Source of the DNA: CAZVLE01 sp964627855
GTDB lineage: Bacteria > Bacillota > Dethiobacteria > DTU022
NCBI GenBank assembly: GCA_964627855.1
Contig: CAZVLE010000107.1
Location: 1 to 11,025 of the forward strand
Length of the DNA: 11,025 nt
Reading direction: 5' to 3'
Part shown: piece after piece, positions 1-5,673 of the stretch
How the letters are laid out: each line of letters starts with the position of its first letter
How positions within the stretch are numbered: the stretch's first letter is position 1
Notes under the pieces: model-generated
Told to the model about the DNA's origin: nothing
What the model saw: the letters and a program-made list of their open reading frames with translations, nothing else
Database searches by the model: none
Made by a program: the position numbers and the translations under genes

Positions 1-380
1 GATAATCTTGTTTTTTCAATTTCGCCAGGGAATATTTTAAACCAGTCCAGGAATTTGCTATATGCTTTTTTGTAGCCATATGACCACAGATAACCGGAAT
101 AGATAATAACCCTGATTGGAGGGTTTTCATTGGTCGGTTTTTCGGCAAAGGCCATCATAAAATCTTTACAGGTTATTTTATAGGAATAGAAACTTATGCC
201 TGTTAAGCCAACATCAAAAAGTATATCTTTATAGTTTACCTGCAGCGCCATGCCCAGTTCCTGACCTGTTTCTTTTTTCTCTTTTAATTCTAATAGTATT
301 GGCCTAAATTTACTTTTATAATCGATAATATCTATCCCAAATTCTAATCTATCAACACCCCTGATATTTATAGTAATCAC
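1..380 (-). CDS. Unknown protein of the mobile element, N-terminal part only (possible replication initiator)
   Basis: The frame is open from position 380 to the window edge, giving about 126 residues; the C-terminus is missing. A near-perfect Shine-Dalgarno (AAAGGAGGTGATT) lies at 388-376. No ATG, GTG or TTG follows it at normal spacing: the GTG at 380-378 is inside the Shine-Dalgarno, the next in-frame ATG is at 251-249, and the codon 8 nt after GGAGG is ATA (371-369). The true start may therefore be a non-canonical ATA. The protein opens with GVDRLEFGIDI and later has SGYLWSYGYKKAYSKFLDWF. The aromatic-rich FLWSYG-type segment faintly recalls N-terminal parts of Rep_trans-type rolling-circle replication initiators of Gram-positive elements, but I see no catalytic motif, so this is a guess. 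It is the third gene of a leftward cluster. Confidence 0.7.
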   Translation of the reverse strand, partial: MITINIRGVDRLEFGIDIIDYKSKFRPILLELKEKKETGQELGMALQVNYKDILFDVGLTGISFYSYKITCKDFMMAFAEKPTNENPPIRVIIYSGYLWSYGYKKAYSKFLDWFKIFPGEIEKTRL

Positions 381-396
381 CTCCTTTATAAATTAG

Positions 397-425
397 AGCC
401 CAGCATGTTATATGTTTGCTGGGCT
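397..425 (-). promoter_or_regulatory. Perfect 9-bp intercistronic hairpin
   Basis: Arms AGCCCAGCA (397-405) and TGCTGGGCT (417-425) pair perfectly around an 11-nt loop. The hairpin lies between the stop of the 68-aa gene (434) and the Shine-Dalgarno of the next leftward gene. It lacks a run of U on either strand (on the minus strand it is followed by CTAATTTATAAAGG), so it is a poor intrinsic terminator. It fits better as an mRNA-stability or translation-modulating element, or a weak attenuator. Confidence 0.5.
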
Positions 426-433
426 AATCTGAT

Positions 434-640
434 TTACAGGTCTATGTTCGTGATTATTCCAAGATCATTATTTTTAGCATGTTCGCTCATACAATCAATT
501 ACTTCTCTATATTTATAACCTTTGCCATCACATACTTTTTCCTTGTAGTCTAAGCAGTTATCACACTTTAATTTCTTTTTATGCAGGTGTGGTCCAAAGT
601 GCAGATAGAGCATCCATTCTGTTTCCTCATCAATTTGCAT
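434..640 (-). CDS. Small four-cysteine protein, 68 aa, function unknown
   Basis: ATG start at 640 preceded by a strong AGGAGGTG site 6 to 7 nt upstream, which supports real translation. The protein is short, charged and soluble, with no membrane segment or signal peptide. It has a CDNC pair near residues 26-29 and further cysteines near residues 37 and 50, preceded by a His-rich stretch (HFGPHLHKKK). This could bind zinc, but the spacing matches no family I can name. It lies between the GC-rich hairpin (5' side) and the 397-425 hairpin (3' side) in the leftward cluster of the mobile element, and is probably co-transcribed with its neighbours. Small Cys-rich proteins in such elements are often DNA-binding accessory or regulatory factors, but nothing here proves that role. 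Confidence 0.75.
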   Translation of the reverse strand: MQIDEETEWMLYLHFGPHLHKKKLKCDNCLDYKEKVCDGKGYKYREVIDCMSEHAKNNDLGIITNIDL

Positions 641-661
641 TTAATTCACCTCCTCTCTTTT

Positions 662-778
662 GCGACTTGACACGGGGCCCCCTGCCCCTCTGGACTCCCA
701 AAGGCAGCTGGTCGGCGGAAAACCGCCTGCCGGCTAGCATTGGAGCTTACCAGAGGGAGCTACCCCGTGTAAAGTCGC
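662..778. repeat. 117-nt GC-rich extended imperfect palindrome (single long hairpin)
   Basis: Seen, from outside in: 662-677 pairs with 763-778 (15 of 16 pairs, one G-A mismatch at 669/771); CCCTCTGG (686-693) with CCAGAGGG (750-757); CTCCCAA (695-701, one bulged C) with TTGGAG (740-745); GCAGCTGG (704-711) with CCGGCTAGC (730-738, one bulged A and one G-T); GGCGG (714-718) with CCGCC (723-727) closing an AAAA loop. Almost the whole segment folds into one rod. It is strikingly GC-rich inside AT-rich DNA, has no U-run on either side, and forms the leader just upstream of the Shine-Dalgarno of the 68-aa gene. Candidate roles: inserted palindromic repeat or MITE, single-strand or double-strand replication origin, transfer-origin hairpin, or structured RNA. 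The fold is certain; the role is unknown. Confidence 0.85.
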
Positions 779-908
779 CTGTATATTTATCTTCAGTATT
801 GATTTGATGCTGTTTATCATCTTCACTCATATTTTTTTCTAATTTAGCTAAACGCTTCTTTATCTCATAGAGCAGCGCAAATATTTTATTTATATCTTTT
901 TCACTCAT
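747..908 (-). CDS. Small coiled-coil-like protein, 53 aa, with a C-terminus encoded by the hairpin arm
   Basis: ATG at 908-906 with an upstream AGGTAGGTG-type ribosome binding site; stop TAA at 749-747. The protein starts MSEKDINKIFALLYEIKKRL and is a highly charged amphipathic helix with hydrophobic residues at heptad-like spacing (I6, I9, L13, I16, L20, L23), followed by an acidic hydrophilic stretch. The last ten residues (GDFTRGSSLW) are encoded inside the right arm of the 662-778 palindrome, which suggests that the palindrome entered the 3' end of the gene and supplied a new stop. It is the first gene of the leftward cluster. No family is recognised. The frame stays open upstream to a TAA near 1004, with no start codon in the extension. 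Confidence 0.6.
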   Translation of the reverse strand: MSEKDINKIFALLYEIKKRLAKLEKNMSEDDKQHQINTEDKYTGDFTRGSSLW

Positions 909-1056
909 TTTTACACCTACCTTCTGCGGCAGGATGATGCCTGGGGCGATTTCTCGCTCCCAGTCATCAACCAGCCGCTTTATGTTTTTGTTGTCTTAGA
1001 TAAGTTTTGAAAACCATATCGGTTATTATTCTGTTTCTGACATTATTTATTTGACA

Positions 1057-1077
1057 CAATACTTTTTGATCGTATTG
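1057..1077. promoter_or_regulatory. Inverted repeat, possible operator
   Basis: CAATAC (1057-1062) and GTATTG (1072-1077) form a perfect 6-bp dyad separated by 9 nt, next to a TTGACA hexamer at 1051-1056. Its size and place in the divergent region suit an XRE-dimer operator, but there is no second copy that would prove recognition. Confidence 0.3.
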
Positions 1078-1215
1078 CGCTGTTTTAAACTCTATAGTTA
1101 ATCCTTTTATGTTCTTTTCAGTTTCCAAGATTAACCTCACAGATCGTGTTTATAATTACACATTTACGCTAACACAAAATATTTTTACGGTCAAGCAGGA
1201 AAATCACATTTCGTG

Positions 1216-1232
1216 TATAATAATTAACGTTA
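1216..1232 (+). promoter_or_regulatory. Candidate promoter (-10) of the repressor-recombinase operon with adjacent palindrome
   Basis: A perfect TATAAT at 1216-1221 lies about 43 nt upstream of the repressor start. No good -35 box stands at 16 to 18 nt (TCAAGC at 1191-1196 is poor and 19 nt away). The palindrome TAACGTTA at 1225-1232 would cover the transcription start and could be an autoregulatory operator. Confidence 0.4.
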
Positions 1233-1263
1233 TAGCATTACTAAACAAGTCGGGGGTGTTGTT

Positions 1264-2010
1264 TTGTATATGGATGAGGAAATCAAACAGAATAACTTAG
1301 AAAAAATTGTTATTCCAGATAGTGAAATAGAAGCTTTATCAGACTATTACAAAGCTATTGGTGATAAGTTGAGATTAGCGAGAGAAGAAAGAGGTCATAC
1401 CTTAGCTCAAATCGGAACTGCGGTAAAGTTAACCCCTTCAGCAATTTCTAATTACGAGTCTGGCATACGACAGATTCCAGTTCATATATTAATTACTCTA
1501 TCAACAGTTCTAGGCAAACCCCTTCAATTCTTTTTAGGACCATCAATCAATCATGATTTTCAAGTAGCAAAAGCACTTATCAATGCTGTTGGTCGATTTA
1601 CCGATGCAGTCTATATAGAGCTATTATATCGATTAGAAGATGGTAAACTATACGTTGAAAAAGAACCTACTCCATTAATCCCCCTACCACCAGAAATAGC
1701 TAGTGATCATCATTTTGCGGTTAGAGATTATAATGCCGTGACGGATTCTTATAGCTATACCCTTTTTAAATATTATAAGGCAACACCTAAAGTATCTGGC
1801 TTACCATTGTTTAAAAAAAGTGAACCTGTATACATTGAACCTAATCCTGAAGATTTAGTGCTTGCTTTAAGAGGTGACACAGAAAAATGTGAAATTGTCC
1901 TTTACAAAAACGTAACTCCTACATTAAAGCCAGAATGGCAGCATGATCCTTACACTGTAAATTTAATCGCTATTGCTACTGCTAAAATAGAAAGGCTGGT
2001 GAAAGAATGA
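1264..2010 (+). CDS. XRE-family HTH transcriptional repressor of the mobile element, 248 aa
   Basis: An HTH_3/XRE domain occupies roughly residues 32-92: the first helix begins near IGDKLRLAREERG, followed by HTLAQIGTAVKLTPSAISNY, ESGIRQIP and a final helix through LGKPLQFFLG. This is the fold of phage Cro/CI-like repressors that bind operator dyads as dimers. Residues about 100-248 form a separate mixed alpha/beta-looking domain that I do not recognise; no S24 Ser-Lys protease pattern or HExxH metallopeptidase motif is visible, so LexA/CI-type self-cleavage or an ImmA fusion is not supported. The TTG start at 1264 is chosen because GGGGG at 1252-1256 stands 7 nt before it; the ATG at 1270 is the alternative. 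The stop overlaps the recombinase start (ATGA), indicating coupled translation. It probably represses its own operon and perhaps the divergent cluster. Confidence 0.85.
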   Translation: MYMDEEIKQNNLEKIVIPDSEIEALSDYYKAIGDKLRLAREERGHTLAQIGTAVKLTPSAISNYESGIRQIPVHILITLSTVLGKPLQFFLGPSINHDFQVAKALINAVGRFTDAVYIELLYRLEDGKLYVEKEPTPLIPLPPEIASDHHFAVRDYNAVTDSYSYTLFKYYKATPKVSGLPLFKKSEPVYIEPNPEDLVLALRGDTEKCEIVLYKNVTPTLKPEWQHDPYTVNLIAIATAKIERLVKE

Positions 2011-3677
2011 GCAACCCTTTGAAAGCTTTAGCTTATGCCAGAGTCTCTACGGTTGAGCAGGCAGAAGCAGATTTATCAATTCCTGCACAGTTAAGGGAAA
2101 TTAAGCAGTACACTTTGACTAACAAGATTGAAATTGTTGATGAGTATATCGATGAAGGCCTTTCAGCCTATAACGATGAAACGAAAAGATTATCTTTCAA
2201 TAAAATGATAGAGCGGGCTAAACTTGATCCAGAGATTTCACTAATACTAGTTCATGAGTTTTCTAGATTTTCTCGAAACAAGTATCATTCATCTTCAGTA
2301 AAAAATGAGTTGCGAAAACGTGGAGTAAGCGTTGTAACGACAAGCTCTCCTTATGATACAAATACTGTTTCTGGATTATGGCGAGAGTCAATTGATGAAA
2401 CTATAGCCCAAACCACTTCGATGCAAATTGCTGAGCATACCATTAAGGGAATGAAAGAAAATGCCATCAAACGTGATCCTGAAACAGGTTACTGTTACAA
2501 AAATGGTGGCCGAGCTCCTTATGGTTATTCACTAAAAAGAATCCCGGCAGGAAAGGATAATAAAGGCCAAATTAAACATAAGCTTTTGTGGGAAACTAAT
2601 CCAGAAACCTCAATAGTATTGAAAAAAATAGTCGTTGATTTAAGAATAGGTGAAGGCCTTTCTTATAAGGGAATCCGTGATAAATTAAATGCCTTAAATA
2701 TACCTGGACCGGAAGGAGGACCCTGGGGAGTATCTACGATTCGCGAAATGTTAGTTGAGAACAGGCTGGAACAATATACTGGAATTTACTACTGGAATAA
2801 AGAAGATCATAGAACGCCTGGTAAGCGTTATAAAGATAAAACTGAATGGATCAAGGTTGAAGATGCTCACCCTGCAATTTTGACTCAAGACGAGGTTGAA
2901 GCTGCCTTAGCAATTACCAGGAGCAGACAACCCAGAACTCCGGCATCCAGAAGTTTTAATAGCCAATGGTTGTTAACTGGCCTGAACTTAGAAAATGAGC
3001 CTTTTTTTACTTGTCATCTATGCGGTAAAAATATGATTGGCATTCAGGGCCGCAACAGCAACTACGGTTATTATAAGTGTAGCACCAATCAATACAAAGG
3101 CGAAGCTGGCTGCACAAATAAGGAACGAGTTAATCGCTTTATTATAGAAAAGGAACTGTTAAAAGTAATCGAATCAAAATTTAGTACACCTGGAGCAATT
3201 GAATCTTTAGTTGCAGAATTAAATAACCGGCTTAACAGCAATATCCATGCGTATGAGGCTAATCTAAAATTATTATTAAATAACTTAGCTTCTACTGAAG
3301 AACAAATTGAACTAACTTTTTCCGCTTTTGCAAAAGGCCTCGATCCTGATCTCTGCAATGAAAGGTTAGAAAAATTTAAGAAAAGTAAACTTGAAATAGA
3401 AAGCAGCATTAATAAACTTAGAGACGAAAAACCGACTCCTGTAAATATTGATACGAATAAAGCCATTGAGCTCTTCAATAATTTGAAAGATATATATGAA
3501 AACGGAACTAATGAACAGAAGAAAACACTCTTTAAAACCTATATCCGTACGATGGTTTTTGACCCAGCACTTAATCTTATACAGGTAATACTTTACCCTG
3601 ATTTACTGATCGAAAAAGTAAAACGTGGAGATCTCTCTCCACGTTCCATTTCAAGTGGTGTCGGGAGGGGGACTTGA
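2007..3677 (+). CDS. Large serine recombinase (site-specific integrase/excisionase of the mobile element), 556 aa
   Basis: N-terminal resolvase domain, residues about 7-150: nucleophile S14 in YARVST, with arginines R87 and R90 in EFSRFSRN. The Recombinase domain (about 160-300) includes GGRAPYGY and the segment LNALNIPGPEGGPWGVSTIR. A zinc-ribbon segment follows (FTCHLCGKNM, then YYKCS and GCTN), then a long charged coiled coil (about 400-480), the usual order in large serine integrases, and the length is typical. Known chemistry: a serine-phosphodiester intermediate, double-strand cleavage and subunit rotation between attP and attB. The ATG overlaps the repressor stop (ATGA) and has no strong site of its own, so translation is probably coupled. 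Odd: the last roughly 20 residues are encoded opposite the tRNA-Leu terminator and the tRNA 3' end (ending SGVGRGT), so this tail may be supplied by the integration site rather than by the element. Confidence 0.95.
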   Translation: MSNPLKALAYARVSTVEQAEADLSIPAQLREIKQYTLTNKIEIVDEYIDEGLSAYNDETKRLSFNKMIERAKLDPEISLILVHEFSRFSRNKYHSSSVKNELRKRGVSVVTTSSPYDTNTVSGLWRESIDETIAQTTSMQIAEHTIKGMKENAIKRDPETGYCYKNGGRAPYGYSLKRIPAGKDNKGQIKHKLLWETNPETSIVLKKIVVDLRIGEGLSYKGIRDKLNALNIPGPEGGPWGVSTIREMLVENRLEQYTGIYYWNKEDHRTPGKRYKDKTEWIKVEDAHPAILTQDEVEAALAITRSRQPRTPASRSFNSQWLLTGLNLENEPFFTCHLCGKNMIGIQGRNSNYGYYKCSTNQYKGEAGCTNKERVNRFIIEKELLKVIESKFSTPGAIESLVAELNNRLNSNIHAYEANLKLLLNNLASTEEQIELTFSAFAKGLDPDLCNERLEKFKKSKLEIESSINKLRDEKPTPVNIDTNKAIELFNNLKDIYENGTNEQKKTLFKTYIRTMVFDPALNLIQVILYPDLLIEKVKRGDLSPRSISSGVGRGT

Positions 3678-3680
3678 ACC
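3600..3680. other. Candidate attachment-site junction (attL/attR) at the recombinase 3' end
   Basis: The recombinase frame enters the tRNA-Leu terminator and tRNA 3' end here, and the composition changes from AT-rich to more balanced. Known: att sites of large serine integrases normally lie within a short distance of the integrase gene. The core cannot be defined because the other end of the element is outside the window. Confidence 0.3.
3611..3645 (-). terminator. Intrinsic terminator of tRNA-Leu, embedded in the recombinase reading frame
   Basis: A perfect 10-bp stem, AACGTGGAGA (3622-3631) with TCTCCACGTT (3636-3645) and a 4-nt loop, is followed on the minus strand by TTTACTTTTTC. That is a standard hairpin plus U-tract placed about 10 nt after the tRNA CCA end. 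On the plus strand no T-run follows, so it should not stop recombinase transcription. Confidence 0.85.
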
Positions 3681-3740
3681 CCCACGGTGTTCACCACACG
3701 CCCCTCAAACGTGCGCGTCTGCCTATTCCGCCACCCCGAC
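3656..3740 (-). tRNA. tRNA-Leu, anticodon GAG
   Basis: An 85-nt type II tRNA with CCA encoded (3658-3656). The acceptor stem GTCGGGG (from 3740) pairs with TCCCGAC, closing with a G-T pair, then discriminator A. The anticodon arm is CACGT, loop TTGAGGG, GCGTG, giving anticodon GAG (reads CUC and CUU). The variable region contains a GGTGAACACC-type stem-loop, and the T arm is GGGGG-TTCAAGT-CCCCC. The gene is intact and has its own promoter and terminator. Its 3' end is overlapped by 22 nt in antisense by the serine recombinase gene, marking the border between mobile and chromosomal DNA. Confidence 0.97.
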
Positions 3741-3761
3741 ATGAAATTTTTTTCCATAACG

Positions 3762-3790
3762 ATTATAAGGGTTCATTACCAGTCCGTCAA
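3762..3790 (-). promoter_or_regulatory. Promoter of tRNA-Leu
   Basis: On the minus strand: -35 TTGACG (3790-3785), a 17-nt spacer, -10 TATAAT (3767-3762). The predicted transcription start is near 3755, about 15 nt before the mature tRNA 5' end, leaving a short leader for RNase P. Near-consensus strength fits a stable RNA gene. Confidence 0.85.
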
Positions 3791-3875
3791 GAAAATAAAC
3801 AATAATGGCCGGTAGAAAGACCATCGGCGATCGTGGAAATATATAGAAGATGCCAATAGTGCTAATTTTTTTCTA

Positions 3876-3904
3876 TTGTGTTATTAGGCAATTTTTATTA
3901 TAAT
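3876..3904 (+). promoter_or_regulatory. Promoter of the acyl-CoA ligase-livG-livF operon
   Basis: -35 TTGTGT (3876-3881), 17-nt spacer, -10 TATAAT (3899-3904). The start would fall near 3911, giving a leader of about 48 nt to the ligase. Upstream, 3808-3828 holds a small 6-bp hairpin (GCCGGT with ATCGGC) of unknown meaning. The gene-free stretch from 3741 to 3958 contains only this and the divergent tRNA promoter. Confidence 0.75.
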
Positions 3905-3958
3905 ATTTAGTAATTTACAAATATACGCGCTTTTAAAAAAGGAGGGCTCATAACAGAA

Positions 3959-5671
3959 GTGGAAAACAAGGAATTATACTTCTCAAAACCATGGCTCAAG
4001 CATTATCACAAAGATGTACCGCACACCGCAGAGTTTTCCAAGAAATCGCTGGTTGACATGTTTGATGAAACAGCAAAAAAATACGCCAATCAACCGGCGG
4101 TTATTTTTTATGGCAACAAAATTACCTTCAAGCAGCTCCACGATGAGGTTAATCGCTTCGCCACCGCCTTATCGCAAATGGGGGTTAAAAAGGGTGACAA
4201 AGTCGCCCTCTACCTGCTCAACAGTCCGCAATATGTGATCGCTTATTTTTCTATTTTAAAAGTTGGGGCAACGGTAACCCCAATCAGCCCTGTATACACA
4301 AGCAGCGAAGTAAAACACCAGTTAATAGACAGCGGAGCGAATACGATTGTCTGCCAGGATATTCTTTTCGATAATGTGGATAAAACCGGCCTTAAACTCG
4401 ATCGCGTTTATTTGACCGGCATCAGCGACTACCTGCCTACGATTAGGCGCATGATTGGAAAAAGCGTTTTACGCAAAGCCTTTAGCGAACTCGAGGTTCC
4501 GATTCCTAAAATTGACGAAAGTGCCGGATTTTACCGGATGAAGGAATTGATCAAGAAAACTAGCCCCAATCCGCCGGTAGTGGAAATTGATCCGAGTAAG
4601 GATCTCGCCTCTTTACCCTATACTGGAGGGACAACCGCGCAGCCTAAAGGGGTTATGTTGACTCACGAAAATTTAATCGCCTGCCAGGCACAGATCAAAG
4701 CTTCATGGCCGATTATCGAAGAAGGCAAAGAAATTGTTCTGGCCTTTTTGCCTTTTTATCATATTTACGGCCAGGTTGTGGTGATGCTAAACACAATGCT
4801 GACAGGAGGTACGCTGATTTTATTTACCACTCCCGATATTGATGATATCCTCTACTCGATGGAAAAATACCAGGCCAGCACCTTTTTCGGCGTTCCAACA
4901 TTCTTTGAGTACCTCAAAGAATATGAAAAAACAGATCGAGTAAACTGGAAAAGGCTGAAGATGATCACCTGCGGCGCTGACACCCTGCACACCACCACAC
5001 TCGATGGCTGGACCAGAAGGACTGGCAGCATAATCACTGAAGGTTACGGGATGACTGAAACCAGCGGAGTAAGTCATGTTAACCCTCTGGGTGGCAGCAA
5101 GCCGGGTTCTTTCGGCGTTCCCCTGCCCAACGTTACGGCTGCTATCATCGATCCTGACACCAATGAATTTTTGCCCATGGGTGAGACAGGTGAGATGATC
5201 ATCAATGGTCCAAACATTATGCAGGGCTATTGGAACCGCGATGAGGACAATAAGAAAGCCTTCCTGGAAATAGATGGTAAGAAATTCATGAAAACCGGTG
5301 ACCTGGTGCGCATGGATGAAGAAGGCTACTTTATTTTCTATGACCGTTCTAAAGACCTGATCAAGTTCAAAGGGTACTCCGTCTTTGCCCGTGAAATTGA
5401 AGAAGTGCTCTACAAGCATCCTCAGATCAAAGCTGTGGGAGTAATAGGCGTGCCCGATCCAAAAGTGGGACAGTATATTAAAGCTAATATCGTCCTGAAT
5501 CCGGAGGCCCGCGGCAAGGTGTCCGAGGAAGACATAATGATTTACTGCAAGGAAAACCTGGCTCACTATAAAGTGCCAAAGATAATCGAATTCCGTGGGG
5601 AACTCCCGAAAACCGATGTCGGCAAGATATCAAGACGTGAACTGCGCGAAGAGCTTGATGAGGAGGTATAG
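3959..5671 (+). CDS. AMP-forming acyl-CoA ligase (FadD-type, ANL superfamily), 570 aa
   Basis: Activates a carboxylic acid with ATP to an acyl-adenylate, then makes the CoA thioester; cytoplasmic or membrane-associated. Seen: the P-loop-like AMP-binding motif YTGGTTAQPKG (221-231), FLPFYHIYG (263-271), YGMTETS (363-369), TGD (446-448), the hinge region YDRSKDLIKFKGYSVFAREI (461-480), and the C-terminal PKTDVGKISR with catalytic K556. All key residues are present and the length is normal. The hinge sequence resembles medium/long-chain acyl-CoA ligases, but the acyl specificity cannot be read from it. GTG (3959) is the only standard start near the GGAGG at 3941-3945, yet it is 13 nt away; an in-frame ATA at 3950 stands much closer. 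It is the first gene of an operon with livG (2-nt gap), suggesting that the imported substrate may be a carboxylate activated on entry. Confidence 0.93.
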   Translation: MENKELYFSKPWLKHYHKDVPHTAEFSKKSLVDMFDETAKKYANQPAVIFYGNKITFKQLHDEVNRFATALSQMGVKKGDKVALYLLNSPQYVIAYFSILKVGATVTPISPVYTSSEVKHQLIDSGANTIVCQDILFDNVDKTGLKLDRVYLTGISDYLPTIRRMIGKSVLRKAFSELEVPIPKIDESAGFYRMKELIKKTSPNPPVVEIDPSKDLASLPYTGGTTAQPKGVMLTHENLIACQAQIKASWPIIEEGKEIVLAFLPFYHIYGQVVVMLNTMLTGGTLILFTTPDIDDILYSMEKYQASTFFGVPTFFEYLKEYEKTDRVNWKRLKMITCGADTLHTTTLDGWTRRTGSIITEGYGMTETSGVSHVNPLGGSKPGSFGVPLPNVTAAIIDPDTNEFLPMGETGEMIINGPNIMQGYWNRDEDNKKAFLEIDGKKFMKTGDLVRMDEEGYFIFYDRSKDLIKFKGYSVFAREIEEVLYKHPQIKAVGVIGVPDPKVGQYIKANIVLNPEARGKVSEEDIMIYCKENLAHYKVPKIIEFRGELPKTDVGKISRRELREELDEEV

Positions 5672-5673
5672 AC

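Larger units (their letters stand above)
909..1263. other. Divergent intergenic control region of the mobile element
   Basis: No convincing gene. The part at 909-1003 is GC-richer and reads in frame into the 53-aa gene without a start codon, so it may be a gene remnant. The AT-rich part (1020-1260) separates the leftward cluster from the rightward repressor gene. It holds an inverted repeat (1057-1077), a TATAAT box (1216-1221), a TAACGTTA palindrome (1225-1232) and similar CACATTT-containing segments near 1159 and 1205. I could not identify a convincing promoter for the leftward cluster. A 63-codon rightward frame at 1109-1300 lacks a ribosome binding site and is judged spurious. Confidence 0.55.
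1..3655. mobile_element. Right-hand part of an integrated mobile element (integrative element or prophage remnant)
   Basis: Seen: AT-rich DNA with a large serine recombinase at its right edge, an XRE repressor directly upstream of it, and a divergent set of small unknown genes; composition changes at the tRNA-Leu gene, after which ordinary metabolic genes follow. Known: large serine recombinases integrate phages and ICE/IME elements, usually with the recombinase next to one attachment site and a repressor controlling a divergent promoter region. Inferred: this is the right end and the rest lies beyond position 1. No structural phage gene, relaxase or conjugation gene is visible here, so the class of element is open. 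The exact right boundary is uncertain and may be anywhere from about 3,590 to 3,680. Confidence 0.6.

Noticed and set aside
662..778. CRISPR, tRNA-like or integron attC identity for the palindrome
   Set aside because: There are no repeated units with spacers, no cloverleaf, and no integron recombination core; a single rod is all that is visible.
589..807. Rightward 72-codon frame across the GC-rich palindrome
   Set aside because: It lacks a ribosome binding site, runs antisense to two better-supported small genes and is open only because the palindrome is GC-rich.
1051..1079. TTGACA at 1051-1056 as a rightward promoter
   Set aside because: The hexamer is perfect but only TATTGC or ATTGCG stands at the right distance, so no usable -10 box is present.
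1109..1300. Rightward 63-codon frame before the repressor
   Set aside because: No ribosome binding site, AT-rich low-complexity protein, and it overlaps the repressor start in another frame.
1364..2010. Self-cleaving S24 peptidase domain in the repressor C-terminus
   Set aside because: No Ser-Lys catalytic pattern or Ala-Gly cleavage site could be recognised.
3089..3478. Leftward 129-codon frame opposite the recombinase
   Set aside because: It mirrors the coiled-coil coding region, has no start signal and no family features.
4820..5566. Leftward 248-codon frame opposite the acyl-CoA ligase
   Set aside because: The plus-strand frame holds all ligase motifs; the antisense frame has no ribosome binding site or recognisable domain.
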